A stretch of DNA of 64,000 bases from Geminicoccaceae bacterium (GTDB taxonomy: Bacteria; Pseudomonadota; Alphaproteobacteria; Geminicoccales; Geminicoccaceae). Positions 54,770 through 63,760 of the stretch are shown here, piece after piece (position 1 is the first letter of the stretch; each line of letters begins with the position of its first letter). The position numbers and the translations under genes are program-made. The notes under the pieces were generated by a model, which saw only the letters and a list, made by a program, of their open reading frames with translations, was not told where the DNA came from and did no database searches. Location: positions 176,809-240,808 of the forward strand of contig JANQPX010000033.1 of NCBI GenBank assembly GCA_028285265.1, given 5' to 3'.

Positions 54770-56151
54770 CGCCTGAAATCCTCGCCTTCATCATGTTTGG
54801 GACGACGCTTCTCCTGCTGCTGTTCGGCTTTCCCGTAGCGCTGACGCTTGGCGGCTCCGCACTTCTCTTTGCCTTTCTCGGCGACTATCTAGATCTCTTC
54901 CGCATGGCCATGCTGAATGCCTATCCCCTCCGCCTCTTGGGCGTGATGAAGAGCGAGCCGCTGGTGGCCGTGCCACTCTTCATCTTCATGGGTGTGATGC
55001 TGGAGCAATCCCAGCTCGCCGGCCGTCTCTTAGAGACGATGGGTCGTCTGTTCGGCCGCCTTCACGGGGGGCTCGGCATCTCGGTGGTGGTGGTCGGCGC
55101 ACTGCTCGCCGCCTCCACCGGAATCGCCGGCGCCACCGTGGTCACTATGGGTCTGATTTCGCTGCCGGCCATGCTGCGCGCAGGCTATAGCCCAGCACTC
55201 GCCTCCGGCCTGATCTGCTCCTCCGGCACGCTCGGTCAGATCATCCCGCCTTCGATCGTACTGGTACTGCTCGCCGACATTCTGCAAGGAGCCAACGAAC
55301 AGGCGGCGGAAATCTCCGGGACCTTGGTGCCGGAGCCGGTGACCGCCATTGACCTTTTTGCGGGTGCCCTTCTCCCCGGCCTGATGCTTGTCGGTCTCTA
55401 TCTCGCCTGGGTTGTTGTGATGGCGATCGTCAATCCATCGAGCTGCCCGTCGCTCGCACCTGAAGATTCCGAGGAAGATAATCAGCCCGGTTTTGGCGAG
55501 GTCGCCCTGGTGATTGCACCGCCGCTGATCCTGATCGTCCTGGTGCTGGGCTCGATCCTGCTTGGCATCGCGACGCCAACCGAATCGGCAAGCGTCGGCG
55601 CGATCGGTGCAACGCTGCTCGCCCTTCAGGCCGGCTCGCTGAACTGGCAAGTAATCAGAAAGGTCGGCTTGGACACGACTAAGATCAGCTCAATGGTGTT
55701 CGTGATCCTGATCGGCGCTTCGATGTTCTCGCTGGTGTTTCGTGGCTTAGGCGGCGACGAGGTAATCGAGCAATTCCTTGCCAATCTCCCGGGCGGACCG
55801 CTCGCCGCCCTGCTGCTGGTGATGGCGGTGATGTTCTTTCTCGGCTTTTTCCTGGATTTCATCGAGATCATTTTCGTGATCGTGCCGATCGTTGGTCCGA
55901 TCCTGATCGCCCTCGGTTTCGATCCGCTCTGGCTCGGCGTGATGATCGGCATCAACTTGCAGACCAGCTTCCTGACCCCACCTTTCGGCTTCGCTCTCTT
56001 CTATCTGCGCGGCGTTGCCCCCGAAACGGTCCAGACCCTTCAGATTTACAAGGGCGTGATCCCATTCATCGGCATCCAGCTCCTCGCCCTCGCCCTCATC
56101 TGGACCTTTCCGGACATCGTCCTCTGGCTGCCGAGCCTGATCTTTGGATAG
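54766..56151 (+). CDS. dctM: TRAP transporter large permease (DctM family)
   Basis: 461-residue permease with about 12 helices. Typical features are FGFPVALTLGGSALLFAFLG, PLFIFMGVMLEQSQLAGRLLETMGRLFGRLHGGLGI, quoted to locate residues ~65-100, SGTLGQIIPPSIVLVLLAD, and GINLQTSFLTPPFGFALFYLRG near the C-terminus. I start at 54766, in the ATGA overlap; the longer frame reads into dctQ in another phase. It imports the acid with a cation gradient. Confidence 0.94.
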   Translation: MTPEILAFIMFGTTLLLLLFGFPVALTLGGSALLFAFLGDYLDLFRMAMLNAYPLRLLGVMKSEPLVAVPLFIFMGVMLEQSQLAGRLLETMGRLFGRLHGGLGISVVVVGALLAASTGIAGATVVTMGLISLPAMLRAGYSPALASGLICSSGTLGQIIPPSIVLVLLADILQGANEQAAEISGTLVPEPVTAIDLFAGALLPGLMLVGLYLAWVVVMAIVNPSSCPSLAPEDSEEDNQPGFGEVALVIAPPLILIVLVLGSILLGIATPTESASVGAIGATLLALQAGSLNWQVIRKVGLDTTKISSMVFVILIGASMFSLVFRGLGGDEVIEQFLANLPGGPLAALLLVMAVMFFLGFFLDFIEIIFVIVPIVGPILIALGFDPLWLGVMIGINLQTSFLTPPFGFALFYLRGVAPETVQTLQIYKGVIPFIGIQLLALALIWTFPDIVLWLPSLIFG

Positions 56152-56781
56152 TATCAGGGGAACATTCTTGCCCTAGGAAAACTTGCCAAACCTAGGCTTC
56201 TCCACGCCTTCATCGAGTCTGTTTGGATCAACTCCGCAATCTAGCTCTTCTGGCATGAAGGCTGCTATGCGGCGCCAATCTGCCGCTCAGGCAGAAATTT
56301 GCGCGAGATGGCCGGCAACTGCACCCCGGAAGGGAAAGTTTGTTGTTTGTTAGAAATTTCTGAAGGAAGGCAAAGAGTGGAGTGATCGTCACAAACTATT
56401 TCGAAGATAACACTCACCACGAATTTCAATCATACACGAATGTGAACAATACTCGACCGGCTTTCACGTTGGCACCCAAATAGCCGATGACGCATTTGAG
56501 CATTGATTTATGGGAAGTCATTCCGAAAGCGCCAGCTTAATTTGCGAAGAAGTGCATCGATAAGCGAGCCTCCTAGCATGGCGATTCCGCTTTTAGGCCA
56601 CTTTTCGCCGGAAGCCTGGATACGCGTTTGTGCCAAAAGGGGCCAAATAGAACCGCATATCCGCCACGTAATTCCTCAACTTATTGAGGGTTTGTTAAGC
56701 TGACCGGTGTAAAGAATGCAGTAGCGTGACTCGCTCTGCGTTCTTTTTCGAGAGCGTGAGGACCGTTTTAAGGAAGACGAG
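56152..56781. other. Intergenic region with decayed IS-flank sequence
   Basis: About 630 bases after dctM without an intact gene. It includes the diverged repeat at 56238-56625. The rest (56330-56570) is AT-rich with no frames of note. Confidence 0.45.
56238..56625. repeat. Diverged copy of the IS1182-flank repeat
   Basis: AATCTAGCTCTTCTGGC at 56238-56254 is identical to 63555-63571. Roughly 60 further bases match with scattered differences. A second block near 56573-56625 (TTCGCCGGAAGC core) matches the flank at about 63607-63655. The copy is interrupted and has no transposase. Confidence 0.5.
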
Positions 56782-57228
56782 ATGCACCTTTCCGGTCACC
56801 ACTCACCATCTAGAACAAAGTTGGCGGGTGTGGCCCAATTCCTAAAAATTCTGCTTCTTCAAGCCACGGGGGCACGACCTGGGACATGTGCCTATTGTGG
56901 ATCGATTGTTGCCATCGGTGATGCGCGTTGCCACAGTTGCGGCGCTAATGCCCTAATTGAAAAAGCCCAGAGAACCGGCGGCGCAACGAACGAGTGCGTT
57001 GGAACCGTCCCCATTGTTTTGTGCTTTCTCTTTCCGCCCGCTCTGGCTTTCGTGTTACCGCTGCTGTTCTGGAGATGGCTTCGCCGTACCGATCGCGGCT
57101 GGGTCGTCCCGCTTCTGATCTGTTTCTTCTTCCCGCCTGCCACGCTTATGGTCGCCCCGGCACTGCTTCTCGGGGCCCGTGCTCGGTCCGCATCATCGAC
57201 GGGCCGCCGAGCTTTCGGCAAACTCTAA
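56782..57228 (+). CDS. Small zinc-ribbon membrane protein
   Basis: 148-residue protein, family not recognised. It has an N-terminal zinc ribbon CAYCGS-N-CHSCGA (two CxxC pairs, residues ~37-56), followed by two hydrophobic segments (about 72-95 and 105-125) and a basic tail. AAGGAAG precedes the start. Probably a membrane-associated zinc-ribbon protein of unknown role. Confidence 0.6.
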   Translation: MHLSGHHSPSRTKLAGVAQFLKILLLQATGARPGTCAYCGSIVAIGDARCHSCGANALIEKAQRTGGATNECVGTVPIVLCFLFPPALAFVLPLLFWRWLRRTDRGWVVPLLICFFFPPATLMVAPALLLGARARSASSTGRRAFGKL

Positions 57229-57400
57229 GGCCATTTCGAGGCTCTTGGGCTTTTCCCATGACTTACGCATCAACGATGGTTCAGTCTGGGCACGATGTGC
57301 CTGCAGTCTTTCGTCTCGGCCGAATGAGGAGCGAAGGTACTTTACAAGACTAAGCCTATGGCCAGTCAGGGCACAGAAAAGAGCGAGGTACGTCGTTACT

Positions 57401-57838
57401 TCAGGCCTTTGGAAGTGCTGCGAGGAGATCGACGCCTAACTGCTTGAAGGTGTCGATGTGATCGACCATCACAAAGTTCTCCTTGAGTTTGCCGTCGACT
57501 ACCAGCCAGAAATCCGAAAAGCGCATCTTCACCGGCTTTCCTGTTGCGGCAAGACCGAGATAGGGGCCGTGGTGGGTTCCGCGGAGATAGCCGGTCCCCG
57601 CGACCCAGGTGTCGTTGGCGAGCTCGATGTCGTGGGAGACGTGGTAGTCGGGAAACGCTCTATAGAAGGGCGCTAGGACATCGTATTTGAACCCTTCCAG
57701 GCCATGGACCGTGCCGAAGCCAGGCGGTCCGTGCCAGATCATGTCCTCATGCCAAAACTTGCCCTGGGCTTCGAGGTCCTGGGCATTGAGCGCGTCGTAC
57801 ATATCTTGAACAAGCTTCAGATTGGCTGTCGCTGACAT
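57401..57838 (-). CDS. SnoaL/NTF2-like polyketide cyclase-type protein
   Basis: 145-residue single-domain NTF2-fold protein (SnoaL-like). NLKLVQDMYDALNAQDLEAQGKFWHEDMIWHGPPG and the C-terminal LKENFVMVDHIDTFKQLGVDLL identify the fold; the latter matches the end of the 62442 protein. GGGGAG precedes the start. It is the last gene of the sugar-ABC operon, 17 bases after the permease stop. In this fold, enzymes act on small hydrophobic ligands; no reaction can be assigned. Confidence 0.88.
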   Translation of the reverse strand: MSATANLKLVQDMYDALNAQDLEAQGKFWHEDMIWHGPPGFGTVHGLEGFKYDVLAPFYRAFPDYHVSHDIELANDTWVAGTGYLRGTHHGPYLGLAATGKPVKMRFSDFWLVVDGKLKENFVMVDHIDTFKQLGVDLLAALPKA

Positions 57839-57855
57839 AGTGTTCTCCCCACGAT

Positions 57856-58695
57856 TCAGCCTTTGACCGCGCCTGCGGTCATGCCGGCAACGATCTGTTT
57901 TTGGAAAGCATATACCAGGATGATGATCGGAATGGTGATCGAGACGGCACCTGCCACCCCATGCATCAGCCGCGCTACGCTCTGGTTCTGGCCCATATAG
58001 TTGGCGAGCGCGGCTGTCATGGTGGACATGTCGCCATTCATCAGCTGGCTGGATATAAGAAAGTCGTTATAGGCGAGGAGGAAGGAGAACAACCCCGCGG
58101 TGACAATGCCTGGCCACATGACCGGGATGATCACGCGTCGGAAGGCACCGAAGCGGGTGCAACCGTCCACCATGGCGGCCTCGTCCAGCTCGGTCGGGAT
58201 GCTCATGAAAAAGGCGCGAAGCATCCAGATGGTGAAGGGCTGGTTGATCGCGACCAGCACGATGATCAGCGTCTCGTAACGGCTCCAGATACCGAGCTCG
58301 AAGAAGGCTGGACGGTAGGCCGTCAGCAAGACCACATGGGGCATGGCGCGGAAGATCAGAGCGGCGATCAGAAGCCAGAAGCCAACCGAGCCGCGATAGC
58401 GAGAGAGCGCGTAGGCAGCGAGGCAGCCGATCGTGAGTGAGACCGCCATGGTCAGCGCCGTGACAATCGTGGTGTTCAGCGCGTAGAGCCAAAAACCGTC
58501 CTCGATCCAGATGTAGCGAAAATTCTCGAGCGTGAAGGGAGCGATCAGCTTCGGCGGCGTGGAAAAAGCGTCCACCGGTTTTCGAAACGAGATCAAGATC
58601 ATCCAGAGAAACGGAAAGAGCGCCACGAACAGCCAGGCAGAAAGACCAAGGCCAGCGAAGGTGCTCGTGATCGCTGACAGCCGTACCTGTTTCAA
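57856..58695 (-). CDS. Carbohydrate ABC transporter permease (MalG-like)
   Basis: 279-residue permease with six helices. Typical parts are FPFLWMILISFRKP, the EAA loop ELDEAAMVDGCTRFGAFRRVIIPVMWPG, and a short C-terminus AGMTAGAVKG. I start at TTG 58695, which overlaps the MalF-like stop (TTGA) with GAGGG upstream, giving the usual family length. The upstream extension of the open frame is an out-of-phase shadow of the MalF gene. Confidence 0.92.
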   Translation of the reverse strand: MKQVRLSAITSTFAGLGLSAWLFVALFPFLWMILISFRKPVDAFSTPPKLIAPFTLENFRYIWIEDGFWLYALNTTIVTALTMAVSLTIGCLAAYALSRYRGSVGFWLLIAALIFRAMPHVVLLTAYRPAFFELGIWSRYETLIIVLVAINQPFTIWMLRAFFMSIPTELDEAAMVDGCTRFGAFRRVIIPVMWPGIVTAGLFSFLLAYNDFLISSQLMNGDMSTMTAALANYMGQNQSVARLMHGVAGAVSITIPIIILVYAFQKQIVAGMTAGAVKG

Positions 58696-59741
58696 AAGCC
58701 CGCCCTCTGCTCGCGGTAGGTTCGAATGATCACCGGGATCAGGAGGATGACGACGCCGATAACGGTTAGGATCGAGTAGGCTGCCGCTTTGTGGACATTG
58801 TCCTCGAAGACCAGGGTGTAATAGGTAAGATATTGCACCGAGTTCGCGAACACGCGGGAGCCAAACACCAAGATCGGCTCGAACACACGGTAGCTGTCCA
58901 TTACGTGGATCAGCGTGATCACCGCTAAGAGCGGTGAGAGATGGGGAATGATTACGTAGCGGAGGCGTTGCCAGGCGGTAGCACCATCGATGATCGCGGC
59001 TTCGATCGCGCTTTCCGGCACCGTCTGCAGTCCGGCATAGAGGATAATGAAGGCGAAGGGTGTCGCGAACCAAACACCATAGGCGATGATCACGCTTCGT
59101 ATCGTGATCTGATCGGCGAGGAAGTAAAATCGGCCGAAGCCTGTGGATTCGAGAAAGGCCGCAATCACGCCGCCGTCGAGGAAGAGCCAGTAGACCGCAA
59201 GCGAGGAGACGACCGGCGTGACGATCATCGGTAAGAGCGTGACGAAGACGACCGAACCTCGAAGTTTCGGCGTGATGCGATTGACCGCAAGGGCAAGCGC
59301 TAGGCCAAGGACCAAAATGATTGGCGTGGTGCCGAAGGTGTAGAGGAGTGTGAACTCCAGCGCCGACCAGAAATCGACATTACTAATCTCGCGGTAGAAC
59401 TGCGCAATCAGATCACCTGGCGAGGTGAAGCTGCGCTCGTTCGTGAGAACGTCGCTGAGCCCGTCGATGTCGACGGCATTTTCTAGGTTCTGTCCGCCGA
59501 CATAGTTCCAGACCGTGATGGCGTTGCCGTCTTCGTCGAGCACCGGCTGGGGGACGGTGCGGGTGACCTCACGGGTCTGATTGCCGAAGAGCGGGACCTC
59601 TGTCGTGACCTCCTTCAGCTCCATCTGGACGAAGGACTGGTGGACCGCCAAGTAGGCGATGGCTACCAGCGGAAGCGCAATCAGGAGCACCATCGAGGTG
59701 ACCGACGGGGCCACGAACAGAAAGAAGCTCGATCGCGTCAT
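58692..59741 (-). CDS. Carbohydrate ABC transporter permease (MalF-like)
   Basis: 349-residue permease. The first helix is at ~10-32, then a large periplasmic loop of about 100 residues, as in MalF. The EAA loop is ESAIEAAIIDGATAWQRLRYVIIPHLSP. It pairs with the MalG-like protein. No cognate MsmX/UgpC-type ATPase gene is in the operon or in the window. Confidence 0.93.
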   Translation of the reverse strand: MTRSSFFLFVAPSVTSMVLLIALPLVAIAYLAVHQSFVQMELKEVTTEVPLFGNQTREVTRTVPQPVLDEDGNAITVWNYVGGQNLENAVDIDGLSDVLTNERSFTSPGDLIAQFYREISNVDFWSALEFTLLYTFGTTPIILVLGLALALAVNRITPKLRGSVVFVTLLPMIVTPVVSSLAVYWLFLDGGVIAAFLESTGFGRFYFLADQITIRSVIIAYGVWFATPFAFIILYAGLQTVPESAIEAAIIDGATAWQRLRYVIIPHLSPLLAVITLIHVMDSYRVFEPILVFGSRVFANSVQYLTYYTLVFEDNVHKAAAYSILTVIGVVILLIPVIIRTYREQRAGF

Positions 59742-59826
59742 CCGCGGATCGCCGGAAAGCGGCCCGGCCGGCGCAGACCTAAGGAACGCCCGCGCCGGCT
59801 CTGTAAACGCACCGGTACGTTACCGC

Positions 59827-61056
59827 CTACTTTAGGAAGCCTTGATCGCGCGCGGCAGTTCGATAGGCTTCTGCGGCGTCGGTAAGGGATTGTTCAGCAC
59901 TCTCTTTGCCAACGATGAAGTCCGAGATGTTGTCACCGAGGGCCGAGTGGGCGAGCGAGGCCTGCGGGTCCATCGGATAGGGTGGAGCTCCCTGAACGAC
60001 GGTGTCGGTGATGGCGCCCGTGTAGTCCGTCGGCTGATAGGCGGACCGGATCCAGAGGGTGGTGTCGTTGTTCTCCGTCACGGTCTGCTCCGAGAGCGCA
60101 TGCATGATCACCTGAAAGGTCAGATCGGGGTCGCCATCCAGGTTCTTGGGGATCACATAGCCGTCCCACCAGAAGGTCGAGGCAGGCGCGCCGCCCTCCT
60201 GCATGGCGGGAGCTGCCGCAAAGCCGATCTTGCCGACAACCGTGCTCTCTTCTTCATTGTCCATGGTCGGCGCTTGATCGCCCCAAAGGATCGCCATGGC
60301 GACGTCACCCTGTTGGAGTTGACGCTTCACGTCGCCGAAGTCCATCGACATGGCGTTGGGCGACATGTAAGCGAACATTGCGCCGAGCGTTTCTAACGCC
60401 TCGATGGCTTCCGGCCCCTCGAAGGCGGCATCGGAGGTCGCGGGATCGAACAGAGCGCCGCCATTGGCGAGCAGCAGGTTTATATATTCGTTCGCGAGCT
60501 CCCAACTATTGCCGAAGGCTGCACCAAAGGGGTGCTCGATGCCGGCGGCTTTCAGTTGCTCGGCAGCGGCAAGCAACTCGTCATAGGTGACCGGAACCTC
60601 GACCCCATGCTCCTCGAAAATATCCTTTCGATAGAAGAGATGCTGGGCGTTGACCATGAAGGCGACGGCGGCAATGTCCTCGCCAAAGCGAATCAGCATC
60701 TGGTCTTCGATGTTGTACTGATCGCGATACTTGTCGACGAGATCGTTCAGCGGGCGGAGCTGCCCTTTGGCCTGGAGGAGCGTGATCGAACTATTGGCAA
60801 CGGCCGCAGCATCAAAGGGTGAAGTTCCTGCAGCAAAAGCCTTTTCCGTCTCCTGGCGATGCTCGGTGGTGAGCTTGGCGTCGACCGTTACGCCACCCGC
60901 CTCGCACTCCTTCATCTTTTCAGCGAGAAGCTCGAGAGTCTCAAAAAAATTCGAGATCACATTGACCTCGCCCGAACCCTCGACGCTGCAGGCAGCCCAT
61001 GCACCTGACGGCATCAGTGCAATCGCAGCCGCCGCCAGTGTCAGCTTCACTTTCAT
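59827..61056 (-). CDS. Carbohydrate ABC transporter substrate-binding protein
   Basis: 409-residue periplasmic protein of the SBP_bac_1 family. A signal peptide ends near PSGAWAACS. VNVISNFFETLELLAEKMKE, then AVAFMVNAQHLFYRKDIFEEHGVEVP are typical early segments. ATG 61056 has GAGGGAGG upstream. Ligand unknown; family members bind sugars, polyols or related osmolytes. Confidence 0.92.
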   Translation of the reverse strand: MKVKLTLAAAAIALMPSGAWAACSVEGSGEVNVISNFFETLELLAEKMKECEAGGVTVDAKLTTEHRQETEKAFAAGTSPFDAAAVANSSITLLQAKGQLRPLNDLVDKYRDQYNIEDQMLIRFGEDIAAVAFMVNAQHLFYRKDIFEEHGVEVPVTYDELLAAAEQLKAAGIEHPFGAAFGNSWELANEYINLLLANGGALFDPATSDAAFEGPEAIEALETLGAMFAYMSPNAMSMDFGDVKRQLQQGDVAMAILWGDQAPTMDNEEESTVVGKIGFAAAPAMQEGGAPASTFWWDGYVIPKNLDGDPDLTFQVIMHALSEQTVTENNDTTLWIRSAYQPTDYTGAITDTVVQGAPPYPMDPQASLAHSALGDNISDFIVGKESAEQSLTDAAEAYRTAARDQGFLK

Positions 61057-61097
61057 CCCATCCTCCCTCATTATATGCCTATTGAGGTATCACGCCG

Positions 61098-62324
61098 TCA
61101 GCGTTCGCCCAGGATCTGCATCAAGACTCCGAACTCGTTGAAGACGGTCCATTCCTTCTGCACCTGGTTGTCCTTGATCAGCCATTGGGTGATGCCCCAG
61201 AGATATGCCTCCCGGCCGGTCGGCTCGCCATAGGGGCCATAGCCGCGATGGGCACCGATACCGCCCCAGCGGATCGCGACCAGGTAGCCATCTCGCGCAT
61301 TGCCCATCCAATAGAGATCGTCGACGGTAACAAACATATTCGGGAACATCGCGATCATTGAGAGGATGTGCGACCGCAGCTGGCCGACACCCCGATAGAC
61401 CCGGTTGGTCGAGCCCTCGAACAGAACGCCGGGCGCGTAGACTCGATCCATCGCCGCAAAATTCCGCCGGTTCCAGATGGTCTCAAACGCGGCGTGGACA
61501 AACTCCCTGATGCTGCCATCGACAATATCTGGAATCGAACGCCTGGCCGGCACCGCCTGCCCGATCATGCGTCTGGGATCGCTCGCCTCGAAGTTCGGCG
61601 CGAATGGCCCCTCCGGTCTTGTCGCCGCGACGCGCTTCGCTGTTTCGACGATGTCCAGTCCCATCTGCTGCACCAGCGCTGCCGTGTCATAGGCGACATG
61701 CTCGTCGTAGATCTCGTTGTCCCGCGCGATACAATTGGCGACGCAGAGCAGGCGAAGCGGCTTACCCGTCGGCGGGCCGAAGCGGGAGAAACCGGTATTG
61801 GTGCCGAGGATCATCGTCCGGTGCGAGGTGTGAAAGCTCACATTCTCGTTGCCGCCCCAGATGATCTCGTCGGCGACCAAGCGCACATCCGGGATCGCGT
61901 TGTTGGTGTGCACCGTATCGGCAACGATTTTGTCCCGGCCATATTGCAGGCCAACATCGTCCCAGACCCGACAATCATGGCTATAGGTGTCGTAGATATA
62001 GCCGATGTCCTTCTCTTCCCAAATCCGGTGCGTGATGCGGACGATGTAGTCGATGATGTTCTTGTAACCGGGTTCGAAGCCGCGCATGGGCTGGCTAGCA
62101 ACGTGATCGGGCGCCTGGTCTAGAAACTCCTTCGTGCCGCCGCGGCGATAGGCTTCGAGCGAGATCGTGAAATCCTGGGGCATATGCTCGTCTCCGAGCG
62201 GGACGAAGCGAAGCTGGTTTTTTTCACCATCGAAGGTTGATGTCTCGCCCTTGGTCTTCGATGCGTACGTTCTTTTGGTTTCTTTCTTAGCGTTCACGGC
62301 AGTTCCCAGACTGTGGTTACGCAT
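61098..62324 (-). CDS. Tandem NTF2/SnoaL-like domain protein
   Basis: 408-residue protein with two NTF2-fold halves. The first includes YIVRITHRIWEEKDIGYIYDTYSHDCRVWDD, and the second FVHAAFETIWNRRNFAAMDRVYAPGVLFEGSTNRVYRGVG. A hydrophilic 47-residue N-terminus precedes an alternative start MPQDFTIS at 62183, which has GGAGACG upstream and may be the true one. It lies upstream of the binding-protein gene on the same strand. Related by fold to the 57401 and 62442 proteins. Enzymatic role unknown. Confidence 0.8.
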   Translation of the reverse strand: MRNHSLGTAVNAKKETKRTYASKTKGETSTFDGEKNQLRFVPLGDEHMPQDFTISLEAYRRGGTKEFLDQAPDHVASQPMRGFEPGYKNIIDYIVRITHRIWEEKDIGYIYDTYSHDCRVWDDVGLQYGRDKIVADTVHTNNAIPDVRLVADEIIWGGNENVSFHTSHRTMILGTNTGFSRFGPPTGKPLRLLCVANCIARDNEIYDEHVAYDTAALVQQMGLDIVETAKRVAATRPEGPFAPNFEASDPRRMIGQAVPARRSIPDIVDGSIREFVHAAFETIWNRRNFAAMDRVYAPGVLFEGSTNRVYRGVGQLRSHILSMIAMFPNMFVTVDDLYWMGNARDGYLVAIRWGGIGAHRGYGPYGEPTGREAYLWGITQWLIKDNQVQKEWTVFNEFGVLMQILGER

Positions 62325-62441
62325 GACCAGTCTTCGCCAGACCTACGGCGGAGGCAAGGGAAATCCGGATCCGCATTGTGTGTTTCGTCAAGTCGCGCAT
62401 AGTGTCCTTAAAGAAATGTTCGTCGACGGAGGCTCGCCACA
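62325..62441. promoter_or_regulatory. Divergent promoter region between two NTF2-type genes
   Basis: 117-base spacer between divergent tandem-NTF2 genes; both promoters must lie here. No obvious palindromic operator. Confidence 0.4.
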
Positions 62442-63455
62442 ATGTCCGATCTCCAACACGTCAAAGCAGTGGTGCTGAACTTCTACCGCGATCTCGACAG
62501 CGCGGCTCCCGAGGCGGCCGTCGATGTGCTGAAGCGCTACACCGCATCGGACTTTCTCTGGCGCGGCTCGTATCCCTTCAACGAGCAAAACAGTGCCGTC
62601 GCCGTCGCAGAAAAATTCTGGGCGCCCTTCAAGGCGGCCTTCTCACCAATTCAACGCCGCCAGAACATCTTCTTTGCCGGTCTCAATCGTGTTGATGGCG
62701 AGGACACGGCCTGGGTCTGTTCCATGGGCCATCTACTCGGCCACTTTCACGAACCCTGGCTGACGCTCGAGCCGAACCACAAGATGAACTTCTTGCGTTA
62801 CGCCGAATTTCATCGCGTTGAGGGCGATAGGATCGCCGAGAGCGCGCTCCATCTCGACATCATGAACGTGATGATCCAGGCAGGAAGCCGGGTCATCCCG
62901 GAGGCGACCGGCGTCGTCACCATCACCCCTGGCCCACAGACCCAGGACGGCCTTCTCTTCGATCCCCACCCGCCTGAGGAAGGCAAGGCAACGTTGGATC
63001 TGATCATCCGCATGATCGACCGGCTAGTCGCGACAGGCGTGCGCACCACGGTCGAGGATCTCAGGCTCGATTGGCATGACGACATGCTCTGGTGGGGTCC
63101 AGCTGGAATCGGCGCCTCCTACACATTCGAGGGCTATCTCAAGGGCCACACAAGGCCCTTCGAGGCCGGGCTCGAATTCATCAAGCATAACGGCCACGTT
63201 ACGCGCATCGCGGAGGGACACTATGGTGGCTTCTTTGGTTATCCCAGCCTTACCATGCGTTCGACCGGCGGCTACCTTGGCCTGCTCTCAGCAAGCGACA
63301 AACCTGCCGAGATGCGCATCGTCGACCTCTATCGCCGGGACGGTGATAAGCTCGCGGAGAACTGGATCTTCATCGACCACCTCTATTTCCTGAAGCAGTT
63401 GGGCGTCGACCTGCTGGAGCGGCATAAGCGGATGCATGCGCCAACGCCTACATAA
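62442..63455 (+). CDS. Tandem NTF2/SnoaL-like domain protein
   Basis: 337-residue protein with two NTF2-fold halves. The first starts HVKAVVLNFYRDLDSAAPEAAVDVLKRYTASDFLWRG. The second has DMLWWGPAGIGASYTFEGYLKGHTRPFEAGL and ends FIDHLYFLKQLGVDLL, a near match of the end of the 57401 protein. GGAGG precedes ATG 62442. It diverges from the tandem-NTF2/sugar-ABC operon and is presumably coregulated. Confidence 0.85.
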   Translation: MSDLQHVKAVVLNFYRDLDSAAPEAAVDVLKRYTASDFLWRGSYPFNEQNSAVAVAEKFWAPFKAAFSPIQRRQNIFFAGLNRVDGEDTAWVCSMGHLLGHFHEPWLTLEPNHKMNFLRYAEFHRVEGDRIAESALHLDIMNVMIQAGSRVIPEATGVVTITPGPQTQDGLLFDPHPPEEGKATLDLIIRMIDRLVATGVRTTVEDLRLDWHDDMLWWGPAGIGASYTFEGYLKGHTRPFEAGLEFIKHNGHVTRIAEGHYGGFFGYPSLTMRSTGGYLGLLSASDKPAEMRIVDLYRRDGDKLAENWIFIDHLYFLKQLGVDLLERHKRMHAPTPT

Positions 63456-63760
63456 ATCTGGCGTAAGAAAGTACCGGCAAGAACCTCTCCACCGGCGCAA
63501 CGTCTGCTTCACACTTAGGAATTGCCGAATACCTCACTTCCGAGATGTGCCCGGAATCTAGCTCTTCTGGCGTGATGTCTGCTACGCGCCGCTAAGCCGC
63601 CACTCCGGTAGAAAATCATGCGGGATGACCGCTTCCGGGCGCATTTCCGCCGGAAGCTGCATGACTGGGAAGTGCCGATTTTGATGAAAACGGCGGTTGT
63701 GGACTGTTGTTAGGTGACGTGATTCGTTCTGCTCAACGAAGTGAGTAGGAGGACGTTTCG
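63456..63760. other. Left flank of an IS1182-type element
   Basis: 305 bases before the transposase start, holding the repeat at 63555-63660 (separate entry). The element's left terminal repeat is likely in here, but with its right end outside the window I cannot fix it. Confidence 0.5.
63555..63660. repeat. IS-flank repeat shared with 56238-56625
   Basis: It begins with AATCTAGCTCTTCTGGC, identical to 56238-56254, and continues with partial similarity through a TTCCGCCGGAAGC block. On the minus strand both copies can be read as a short RxAxxxPEELD tract, so they could be the tail of a decayed transposase. Confidence 0.5.

Noticed and set aside
58700..59073. N-terminal extension of the MalG-like permease frame
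   Set aside because: The extra 126 residues overlap the MalF-like gene out of phase and look like its shadow; TTG 58695 gives the normal family length.
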